Below are positions 8,747-16,014 of a stretch of DNA of 64,000 nucleotides, piece by piece. The notes under the pieces were generated by a model, which had not been told where the DNA came from, searched no databases, and saw only the letters and a program-made list of their open reading frames with translations. A program made the translations under genes and the position numbers. The stretch's first letter is position 1, and each line of letters starts with the position of its first letter. Source of the DNA: Calditrichota bacterium (GTDB lineage: Bacteria; Zhuqueibacterota; Zhuqueibacteria; Zhuqueibacterales; Geothermadaptataceae). The stretch lies in contig QQUE01000007.1 in assembly GCA_008501765.1 (NCBI GenBank), positions 670,186-734,185 of the forward strand, written 5' to 3'.

Positions 8747-9616
8747 TTGACAGAAACAGAATTACTCGATATACTGAAAAAAGATCCCACCGATTTAAAT
8801 AACTACGATGAACTGGCAGCACATTACGAAGAAAATGGCGATGACGAAAAAGCCGTAAAAGTTCTCAAAGACGCGCTGGAAAAAGTTGAGACCAACGATT
8901 TGGGGCTGGACGAAGAAACGAAAAACATGTACATCACGAGCTATTATCTCGATATTGCCTCACTGCTCGGCGGCTTATCCAAGTTTTCCGAATCCGATAA
9001 ATATCTCGATCTCGCCACAGATCGCGAGCTCGAAAACAACGATCTTCACCAGTTTTTCTGCTACCGCGCCAACAATTTCTACCATTCCTATATTCTTGAG
9101 GAAAAGCCATTTGATGAAAAAGCCTTTCTGCAAGCCTGCGAATGGGCACAGAAAAGCGCTGATCTTTCACCAGACGATATCGGTCGCGTTTACATGTTTG
9201 AACTTTTGTGCAAAATGTACGCTGAACTCAATGACTCGAAAAAAGCAGAAGAATACGCCCGAAAAACAATAGAATTAGCAGCCAAAATTGACGATCCCGA
9301 AGCAATCGATGGCTATTTTGCCTACGCGCCATACAGTTATGTGGCCGAGTGCTATTTTAATGCCGAGGATACAACGAACACGATTCGCATGCTTCTCGAA
9401 AGCGAAAGAGCAGGCGTCGAGCAAAATGCTGATGAGGGCTTCATGTTTTCGACCTTCACCAGCCTGGGACAATGTTATGCTTTCGAAGGCGCCCACAATT
9501 TAGCGCTCGCCTATTTTGAGAAAGCACATGCGATAAAAGAAGACGAAGAGCAGCTCAACGAATGGATTACAAAGTTGAAGGAAATCCTTGAAACAGGTGG
9601 CAATTCGAAAAACTGA
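8747..9616 (+). CDS. TPR-repeat protein
   Basis: About 289-aa soluble helical protein with tetratricopeptide-type repeats. Examples are 'NYDELAAHYEENGDDEKAVKVLKDAL' near the N-terminus and 'LGQCYAFEGAHNLALAYFEKA' near the C-terminus. No catalytic motif or signal peptide is visible, so a scaffold role is likely. The track starts at TTG 8735, but GGAG at 8737-8740 lies 6 nt before a second TTG at 8747 (MTETELLDIL), which I take as the start. The small ORF at 9632 follows after 15 nt and may be cotranscribed. Confidence 0.75.
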   Translation: MTETELLDILKKDPTDLNNYDELAAHYEENGDDEKAVKVLKDALEKVETNDLGLDEETKNMYITSYYLDIASLLGGLSKFSESDKYLDLATDRELENNDLHQFFCYRANNFYHSYILEEKPFDEKAFLQACEWAQKSADLSPDDIGRVYMFELLCKMYAELNDSKKAEEYARKTIELAAKIDDPEAIDGYFAYAPYSYVAECYFNAEDTTNTIRMLLESERAGVEQNADEGFMFSTFTSLGQCYAFEGAHNLALAYFEKAHAIKEDEEQLNEWITKLKEILETGGNSKN

Positions 9617-9631
9617 GGTTTATTAAATCGC

Positions 9632-9829
9632 ATGAACAAAAAGATGGACAGGACACAGGTATTTATTGGCAACGCAAACGAGCTCGATAAACAAGATATG
9701 GAATACTGGGCCAAAGCATCAGTGGAAGAAAAAATTGCGACCATAACCTTTTTACGGGAATGCTTTTATGGCGAAGAGGCAACTACCGGAAGACTTCAAA
9801 GAATTTATCACATTTTTAAACAAGAGTAA
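9632..9829 (+). CDS. Small protein paired with a nucleotidyltransferase
   Basis: 65-aa ORF whose 3' end overlaps the following nucleotidyltransferase gene by 62 bp in another frame. Content such as 'YWAKASVEEKIATITFLRECFYG' resembles the small proteins commonly encoded just before DUF6036/AbiEii-like nucleotidyltransferases, so it may be a partner or antitoxin. That role is inferred from arrangement. The ribosome binding site is weak (GAGG 13 nt upstream), and the start could be the internal ATG four codons in. Confidence 0.6.
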   Translation: MNKKMDRTQVFIGNANELDKQDMEYWAKASVEEKIATITFLRECFYGEEATTGRLQRIYHIFKQE

Positions 9830-10217
9830 AGTTCGATATCTGCTTGTTGGCGGTTGGGCGGTGGGAATTTATGGAAATCCACGCGCGACAAAAGATATAG
9901 ACTTCCTGATTGCCATTGATGATGAAAATATCCAAAAACTTCTGTCAGCACTCGAAAAATTTGGAGCGCCCAGAGTTGATGGCAAAGTTTTTCAAGTAAA
10001 GGGCAATGTCTTCCGTTTGGGTCGATCCCCGGTACAAATTGATATCATAAATGATGCATCCGGTATTAATTTTGAAGAATGTTATCCGAGACGTAATACG
10101 GTCTCTATTGAGAATATAGAAATATCACTTATATCTAAAGCAGATTTAATCCAGAACAAAAGAGCGGCAGGCAGACACAGAGACCTGGGCGATATTGAAA
10201 GTCTTGAAAAAAAATAG
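9768..10217 (+). CDS. Nucleotidyltransferase-fold protein (DUF6036/AbiEii-like)
   Basis: 149-aa minimal nucleotidyltransferase. The motif GGWAVGIYG (28-36) followed by DID (43-45) is the polymerase-beta-type metal and nucleotide site. 'DLIQNKRAAGRHRDLGDIESL' at the C-terminus is the conserved helix of this family. Relatives act as toxins (AbiEii, MenT) or as resistance-type transferases; the target here is unknown. It overlaps the upstream 65-aa gene, so the two are translationally linked. A small GC stem (CGTTGC-TT-GCAACG) lies just after the stop and may end the transcript. Confidence 0.8.
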   Translation: MAKRQLPEDFKEFITFLNKSKVRYLLVGGWAVGIYGNPRATKDIDFLIAIDDENIQKLLSALEKFGAPRVDGKVFQVKGNVFRLGRSPVQIDIINDASGINFEECYPRRNTVSIENIEISLISKADLIQNKRAAGRHRDLGDIESLEKK

Positions 10218-10277
10218 ACGTTGCTTGCAACGCTTTTGCGTTAATATCTGCTACAAAAATTACCGGAGGATTTGAGG

Positions 10278-13200
10278 ATGACTCACCACAGTCGCTTCAC
10301 CCAATTTTTGTTATTTGTATTCCTGCTTTGCAGCGCATTCAGTCTGCAAGCACAAAACTATGTGCACCATAATTTTGAAATCCAGCTCAATCCCATCAAA
10401 AAGCAAATCGAAGTGACAGACACCATCACTTTACCGAAAAATATGGGCAATGAACTCCATGTTTTGCTGCACGCTGGTTTGTCGCCAAAAGTAAAATCCG
10501 ACGGTGCCAAGCTAAAGAAACTCAGCGAAGAACCGAAAGCTGCCCAGTTCGGCATCAATGCCGGGGCCATCGCCATCAATCCGGCTTTGACGGTTGAGCA
10601 CTTCCTTCTTTCCCTTCCCGAAGGTGCGAAAGAAGTCACGCTGACTTACGGCGGTGAAATTTTTCATCCGGTGGAAAAAGCCGGCGAGGAATACGCCCGC
10701 AGTTTCAGCGAAACACCGGGCATCATTTCTGAAGAGGGCGTTTATTTATGCGCATCCACCTACTGGTATCCGTGGTTTAACAATGAACTCGTCACCTTTG
10801 AAATGAATGTCACCACGCCGGTTGGCTGGGAAACTGTCAGCCAGGGCGAGCGCGTGAAACACGATAAAATGGCACAGGCTGTAAACGCCACCTGGGCGTC
10901 GCCGGAACCGCAGGACGATATTTATCTCATCGCAGCGAAATTCACCGAATATTCCCGTGCAGTCGGCGGCTCGATGGCCATGGCTTTTTTACGCACTCCC
11001 GACGACGCGCTGGCGAACAAATATCTCGAAACCACGGCGCAATATTTGGAAATGTACCGCCAGTTGCTCGGCGCTTATCCCTATAAAAAATTCGCCCTCA
11101 TTGAAAATTTTTGGGAGACCGGTTACGGCATGCCGTCTTTCACGCTCCTCGGTGAAAAAGTCATTCGATTCCCGTTTATTTTGCATTCGTCATACCCGCA
11201 CGAAATTCTGCACAACTGGTGGGGCAACAGCGTTTATGTAGACTATGAAACGGGCAACTGGTGTGAAGGATTGACGGCGTATCTGGCCGATCATCTGATT
11301 CAGGAACAGCGCGGCAGTGGCGTTGCTTATCGTCGTGCGGCTTTGCAAAAGTACACCGATTACGTCAAAGAGGGCAACGATTTCCCACTGACCGAATTCC
11401 GTTCGCGCCACTCATCCGCCACCGAGGCTGTGGGCTACGGCAAAACTTTGATGATTTTCCACATGCTGCGGCAGCAAATGGGCGATGACAAATTTTCACT
11501 GGCGTTACAGCGATTTTACCGCAACTACAAATTTAAAAAAGCATCTTTTGGTGATGTTGAATCAATTTTTTCCGGAGTGGCGGAACAAGATTTAAAGCCA
11601 TTTTTTCAGCAATGGGTCGAACAAAAAGGCGCCCCGGAGTTACGGATTAAAAACGTATCTGCTACCAACAATAAAATCAAATTTACTCTCGAGCAATCCG
11701 ATCCGAAAGATGTTTTTGCCTTAAAAATTCCGGTTGCTGTGCAAATAGCCGGACAGGAAAAAATGTTTGAAACCGTCGTGGAAATGAACGATGCCAAAGC
11801 CGATTTCGAGCTGGAAATTCCGGGCGAAGCCTTGCAAATAAAGGTCGATCCGCAATTTGATATTTTCCGCCGCCTGCACCGCGAAGAGATTCCGCCGGCT
11901 TTCTCGCAAGTTTTTGGCGCTGAAGAAGTGCTGATGATTCTGCCTGCAAATGGCGACAAAGAACTGCTGGCCGGGTACAAAAAACTGGGTGAATCCTGGC
12001 AAGAAACGCAGGCTGGAAAGATGGAAATCACCACAGATGCTGAAATCAGTGCCCTGCCAAATGACAAGGCGTGCTGGATTATCGGCAACAACAATCGCTT
12101 TGCGAAAACCGTATTCGATGGAGCGAAATCGTTTGGCGCCGGCATCGACAAAGAGAGTGTCACCATTGGACGCGCAGTTTTGAAATTTGCCGAGCACAGC
12201 ATCGTTTTGACCGCGCGCAATCCGCAAAATCCCGACTTCACCATCGCATTTTTGAGCACACAAAATGCAAACGCGCTGGCAGGATTATCACGTAAATTGC
12301 CCCACTACGGCAAATACAGCTATCTCGCCTTTCAGGGTGACGAGCCAGCCAATTTTGCCAAAGGCCAGTGGGATGCGGTCAACAGTCCGATGATTGTCAC
12401 GTTGGATAAAAATGCCGAATTACCAAAAGCCAAAATGGCGCCCCGCTCAGCGCTGGCTACCCTGCCCCCTGTTTTTTCCGACGCCCGCATGAAAAAGGAT
12501 GTCGAGTTTTTGGCTTCCGATGAACTGCAGGGCCGCGGTTTCGGCACAGCGGGATTGAATAAAGCAGCAGACTACATCAAAGACGCATTTGCCGGAGCCG
12601 GCCTGAAACCGGGTGCAAAAAACGGCACTTATTTTCAGAAATTTTTCGAAACCGGTGGGCCGAATAATGAAGAAGTTATTTTAAAGAATGTTATTGGAAT
12701 CAAACCGGGCGTCAGTAAAAAATTAGATGGGCAGAGTATTGTTGTTGGGGCGCACTACGACCATCTCGGGTTGGGTTGGCCGGACGTGCGCAAAGGCGAG
12801 GAAGGCAAAATCCACCACGGCGCTGATGACAACGCCAGCGGTGTTGCGGTAATGCTCGAACTCTTGCGCGTGCTCAAAGACTGGCAGCCGGACCGCACGG
12901 TGATTTTCATCGCGTTTTCCGGCGAGGAAGCGGGCTTGTTGGGCTCGAAACATTACGTAAAAAATCCCATCATGCCGTTGGCAGATTGTTTCGGCATGCT
13001 CAATCTCGACACTGTCGGGCGGTTGGGCGAGCAAAAACTGCTGGTTCTCGGCACTGGCTCGGCCAGCGAGTGGGTGCATATTTTCCGCGGCGCAGGTTAT
13101 GTCACCGGCGTGAATTTACAGTCGGTTGCCGACGATTTTGGTTCCAGCGACCAGAAATCTTTTATCGAAGAGGGCATTCCGGCGGTGCAATTTTTCTCCG

Positions 13201-13652
13201 GACCGCATCTGGATTATCACCGCTCTTCCGATACCGCCGAAAAAATCGATTACGCAGGCATGGTAAAAACTGCGTCGATTCTGAAAGAAGCGGTGGAATA
13301 TATGGCAACCCGCGAAGAACGGCTCACAGTCACGCTGGAAAATGCCAAAGCCCAGGCACAAAAACCAGCCGGTCCCCCCAAAAGCGGCCGGCGTGTGAGT
13401 CTCGGCTCGATACCTGATTTTGCCTTCTCCGGCCCGGGAGTCAAAATTACCGGCACAACGCCAGGTTCCGCGGCCGAAGCGGCCGGCATGAAAGCCGGCG
13501 ATATAATAACTAAAATCGGTGAACATGAAATTGCCGACCTGCGCGCGCTGTCCGGCGCGTTAAAAGCCCACAAACCGGGCGATAACGTGACCATTGTTTT
13601 TAAACGTGGCGATGCGGAAATGAAAAAAGAAGTGGTTCTAAAAGAGAGGTAG
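10278..13652 (+). CDS. Exported M1-M28-PDZ fusion aminopeptidase
   Basis: 1124-aa protein with two zinc peptidase domains and a PDZ domain. Numbering is from the track TTG; I start two codons later at ATG 10278, which sits 8 nt after GGAGG. After a signal peptide there is an M1 domain with HEILHNWW (310-317) and a Glu 18 residues after the second His (WCEG), one residue closer than the classical M1 spacing. An M28 domain follows, with GAHYDH (826-831), ADDNASG (851-857), SGEE (883-886), NLD near 913 and a His near 983. A C-terminal PDZ domain (about 1050-1126) ends the protein. It is probably a periplasmic or surface enzyme trimming peptides to amino acids. Confidence 0.9.
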   Translation: MTHHSRFTQFLLFVFLLCSAFSLQAQNYVHHNFEIQLNPIKKQIEVTDTITLPKNMGNELHVLLHAGLSPKVKSDGAKLKKLSEEPKAAQFGINAGAIAINPALTVEHFLLSLPEGAKEVTLTYGGEIFHPVEKAGEEYARSFSETPGIISEEGVYLCASTYWYPWFNNELVTFEMNVTTPVGWETVSQGERVKHDKMAQAVNATWASPEPQDDIYLIAAKFTEYSRAVGGSMAMAFLRTPDDALANKYLETTAQYLEMYRQLLGAYPYKKFALIENFWETGYGMPSFTLLGEKVIRFPFILHSSYPHEILHNWWGNSVYVDYETGNWCEGLTAYLADHLIQEQRGSGVAYRRAALQKYTDYVKEGNDFPLTEFRSRHSSATEAVGYGKTLMIFHMLRQQMGDDKFSLALQRFYRNYKFKKASFGDVESIFSGVAEQDLKPFFQQWVEQKGAPELRIKNVSATNNKIKFTLEQSDPKDVFALKIPVAVQIAGQEKMFETVVEMNDAKADFELEIPGEALQIKVDPQFDIFRRLHREEIPPAFSQVFGAEEVLMILPANGDKELLAGYKKLGESWQETQAGKMEITTDAEISALPNDKACWIIGNNNRFAKTVFDGAKSFGAGIDKESVTIGRAVLKFAEHSIVLTARNPQNPDFTIAFLSTQNANALAGLSRKLPHYGKYSYLAFQGDEPANFAKGQWDAVNSPMIVTLDKNAELPKAKMAPRSALATLPPVFSDARMKKDVEFLASDELQGRGFGTAGLNKAADYIKDAFAGAGLKPGAKNGTYFQKFFETGGPNNEEVILKNVIGIKPGVSKKLDGQSIVVGAHYDHLGLGWPDVRKGEEGKIHHGADDNASGVAVMLELLRVLKDWQPDRTVIFIAFSGEEAGLLGSKHYVKNPIMPLADCFGMLNLDTVGRLGEQKLLVLGTGSASEWVHIFRGAGYVTGVNLQSVADDFGSSDQKSFIEEGIPAVQFFSGPHLDYHRSSDTAEKIDYAGMVKTASILKEAVEYMATREERLTVTLENAKAQAQKPAGPPKSGRRVSLGSIPDFAFSGPGVKITGTTPGSAAEAAGMKAGDIITKIGEHEIADLRALSGALKAHKPGDNVTIVFKRGDAEMKKEVVLKER

Positions 13653-13718
13653 AAAGTAGCAGAGTGTCGGGGGAGGACACTCCCGGAGGATTGGTATAAT
13701 ATGTGAAAGATTCATGGG

Positions 13719-13849
13719 GTGATAACGCTTGCATCTGGGGCTGCGAACGGGACAAGCACAGGCTTCGCACTATGCCAAAACTTCACCGAAGCCCCAAATT
13801 TCAATATTACAGTTGGCTGTTCGCAGTCTCAAACATGCTTGTGCTAGAC
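13719..13849 (-). repeat. attC-like palindromic site 2 (weaker)
   Basis: Nested inverted repeats span the gap after the HEPN gene: CTGCGAAC (13741) with GTTCGCAG (13819), and GGCTTCG (13761) with CCGAAGCC (13786). Read on the minus strand, the site opens with GTCTAGC and ends GCGTTATC, imperfect versions of the integron R'' (RYYYAAC) and R' (GTTRRRY) boxes. Size (about 130 bp) and nested stems suit an attC site, but the core boxes are degenerate. A 7-bp stem GAGTGTC/GACACTC at 13662-13682, without a T-run, may mark the end of the peptidase transcript. Confidence 0.4.
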
Positions 13850-13865
13850 AATTATCTACGTTTTA

Positions 13866-14819
13866 TTATGAATCCATAATTGCATTTATTTCTATTCCAT
13901 CTCCCCAGCATTCCATTTTTTTAGAATCAGATTGGCTCCAAAAATTGTCAATATTGCTATTTTGAAAATTCTCTCGAAGAATTGAATCCGTCAAGATCCG
14001 TCTATAAGTGTTTCTAGTGAGATGTTCAATTTGCCTCGTTCTCAACATTGCACGCTGCTCAATATTCTTAATAGAAATGTCGGGAAAAGCTTCGCTCCAA
14101 TCATGCATATGCTCAATTTTACTTCTCAAATCATAAACTTCACCTAAGGTGTTTGATGGATCGGGACTACATTTTAAAAATGTTTTGCACCTATGGATGA
14201 ATTTATTTCTTGTCTGGCCAATTGGTGGCTTAAGCAGGGCTTCGAGTGCTCTAACAAACTGATGAATTCTGTATGCAGGTTGAACCTCACTTAATCCTTT
14301 TAAAAATGCATTCACGCCTCGTAGTAATCGCGAGCATTCAGAGTTTTCGTTAATAGCTTTAAGCGCTTTGCTTATTGATAAAGCCTCCATCAATTTCGTT
14401 TTGCCGAATACGCTTGATGAAACGTTTTCGTTGCTGAAATATTTATTTGGATTCGAAATTTGTCTTATAACCGTAGAATTCGCGGCGTTTTCTCCAGTGA
14501 TAGCGCATGAATTGGACATATGATAATTTCCCGTAAATGGAATAGCAGTGTAAAACATCAATGCATTATCGAGTAACTCTGCACTTTCATCATCAAGTAT
14601 CCCAGGATTCGTAGAATCTTGGGCAATTAAAATGAATACGCCGCAATTTAAAATTTCTTCTATTCGTAGACTGCCAAGCCATTCTTTCCAGATATCTTTA
14701 ATCACGAAAGAGGGCTCGTTCATCACCCAAAACAAATCCATTTTGAGCGGCAAGGTAATAGCACTGCCATCAATCCCGTCAATAGCAATACAAACGAATT
14801 TTTGATTTTCTTTAAGCAT
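13866..14819 (-). CDS. HEPN-motif (Apea-like) accessory protein
   Basis: 317-aa protein not clearly assignable to a named family. The C-terminal half has the look of Apea-like HEPN domains. 'YRIHQFVRALEALL' is followed by RNKFIH (204-209) and 'YDLRSKIEH' (229-237), both fitting the R-x4-H pattern of HEPN ribonucleases. The N-terminal 160 residues are unrecognised. There is no signal peptide. The ATG lies 13 nt after the GTTAGAC core of an attC-like site, the position expected for an integron cassette gene. Relatives often occur in defence or toxin-like contexts; a role here is inference. Only a weak AGAAG precedes the start. Confidence 0.6.
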   Translation of the reverse strand: MLKENQKFVCIAIDGIDGSAITLPLKMDLFWVMNEPSFVIKDIWKEWLGSLRIEEILNCGVFILIAQDSTNPGILDDESAELLDNALMFYTAIPFTGNYHMSNSCAITGENAANSTVIRQISNPNKYFSNENVSSSVFGKTKLMEALSISKALKAINENSECSRLLRGVNAFLKGLSEVQPAYRIHQFVRALEALLKPPIGQTRNKFIHRCKTFLKCSPDPSNTLGEVYDLRSKIEHMHDWSEAFPDISIKNIEQRAMLRTRQIEHLTRNTYRRILTDSILRENFQNSNIDNFWSQSDSKKMECWGDGIEINAIMDS

Positions 14820-14832
14820 ACGATGGCTTCTT

Positions 14833-14958
14833 GTCTAACGCTGAGGTGTGCGGCCGCAAACAGCTGAGCACATCCTTTGAATTTATGTCAACTTATGCGA
14901 GCGAAAAATTCTGAAATCGAGCGGATCGTTTGCGGTCAAGAGCAGCAAAGAGTTAGAA
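14833..14958 (-). repeat. attC-like integron recombination site (strong candidate)
   Basis: 126-bp imperfect palindrome. Read on the minus strand it begins TTCTAAC and ends GCGTTAGAC; GTTAGAC matches the attC R' consensus GTTRRRY exactly, and TTCTAAC matches R'' except at its first base. Inner arms GACCGCAAAC / GTTTGCGGCC (14928-14937 with 14852-14861) differ at one base. Further nested pairs (GGAT/ATCC, GAATTT-type arms) fill the stem. Orientation fits minus-strand cassettes: the STAND and NUDIX genes end before it and the HEPN gene starts right after it. No integrase gene is present in the window, so this would be an array lacking its integrase here. Confidence 0.55.
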
Positions 14959-15002
14959 AACAGCCCGAAAACTGAGAGAAGCCAAGACCGAAACCCACTC
15001 TT
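14952..15002. repeat. Direct repeat A beside the attC-like site
   Basis: 'GTTAGAAAACAGCCCGAAAA' and the bases after it up to ACTCTT are similar to copy B at 18528-18583 in the same orientation. The two copies bracket the STAND/cupin-NUDIX genes. This may be a shared cassette-end sequence or the scar of a duplication. The rest of the 14959-15102 gap holds no other feature. Confidence 0.5.
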
Positions 15003-15102
15003 CATAATTTTCACTGAATTACTATAATTTTAACATCACTTAAAGTTTGCGTAGAACTATTCCATAGTCCAAGAACAGTAGGCCCTAGGTTTAATTTTTT
15101 AC

Positions 15103-16002
15103 TTACTTCAAAAACTGTTCTCTCGTTTTTTTATACTTAATTATATCAGTTATACGTTTTCTCTGTGATTCCGCTAAAGGGAGATTTAGTACATTTTCTA
15201 ATATTATCCATTTATAATCCGTTGACTCATGATCTAAAGATAAAGTACCATCAATAATTTTCCCTTCATAAACAATGGTGAATTCTTGCCTAACCTCACC
15301 ATCTGAATATTTTACTACAGTTTTGGGATTCGTATATGTACCAATCAAATTTAAAATCTCAACTTTATATCCCGTTTCTTCTTTGATTTCTCTAGTACAA
15401 CAGGTCACTAGATCTTCTCCAAATTCTAAGGTTCCTCCAGGAAGTGTCCAATTGCCGCTATCTTTTCGTTTTATAACTAATATTTGATTCTTGTCATTAA
15501 AAAGGGCAGCTGCGACTGCGGGTTTAATTGAATTAGGCTGTGGAGCATCGGGAGAATTGGTGTAATCAGTTCTAATAGTTTGAATTCCACGTTTCATCCA
15601 ATCTATAACATCATAATCTGGTTGAAGTTCAATTTTGTCATTTCCTATAGGTAATTTTATGAATAAAATTTTTGTACCTGTTTTAGATTTCTGAGCATAT
15701 TTAATACCAGGTTTAATTAAATAAAAGTCACCCTTCTTAAAACTAAACTCAGTTTTACTTTCAATATCTAAATATTTAGTGAAGCCTGATATCATGTATT
15801 GATATTCATAAGCTTGGGAATGTGTATGAGGCGATTCTATAGATGATTTATCATAAAATGTTATACCCATTTCTAGTTTCTCATCCTGAACATACTCAAG
15901 TAATTGCGGCTTTTTAAGCATCCCAACTAAATACTGGCGATAAGAATTTTTGAGACTTTTTTCTATATCAATGGCGCTAATCTTTATAATTTTCTTTTCC
16001 AT
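15103..16002 (-). CDS. Cupin-NUDIX fusion hydrolase
   Basis: 299-aa two-domain protein. The N-terminal half is a cupin-like barrel (about 45-118), with H59 and H61 as possible metal ligands (SPHTHSQ) and the second motif around 'GDFYLIKPG'. The C-terminal half holds a complete NUDIX box, G-x5-E-x7-REIKEETGY at residues 190-212, so it should hydrolyse a nucleoside-diphosphate-linked substrate. It starts 12 nt after the STAND gene stop, so the two are one operon. Codons are strongly AT-rich relative to the flanking core genes. A NUDIX enzyme next to a STAND sensor suggests nucleotide-signal production or removal, which is inference. The substrate is unknown. Confidence 0.85.
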   Translation of the reverse strand: MEKKIIKISAIDIEKSLKNSYRQYLVGMLKKPQLLEYVQDEKLEMGITFYDKSSIESPHTHSQAYEYQYMISGFTKYLDIESKTEFSFKKGDFYLIKPGIKYAQKSKTGTKILFIKLPIGNDKIELQPDYDVIDWMKRGIQTIRTDYTNSPDAPQPNSIKPAVAAALFNDKNQILVIKRKDSGNWTLPGGTLEFGEDLVTCCTREIKEETGYKVEILNLIGTYTNPKTVVKYSDGEVRQEFTIVYEGKIIDGTLSLDHESTDYKWIILENVLNLPLAESQRKRITDIIKYKKTREQFLK

Positions 16003-16014
16003 AGTACTAACCTC

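Noticed and set aside
11606-12263. Minus-strand ORFs of 180-217 aa inside the M1-M28-PDZ gene
   Set aside because: Two overlapping antisense frames with Cys/Ser-rich, motif-free sequence. They arise from codon bias of the real gene.
13729-13965. 78-aa plus-strand ORF at the end of the HEPN gene
   Set aside because: It spans the palindromic attC-like site and the HEPN 3' end; coding is unlikely.
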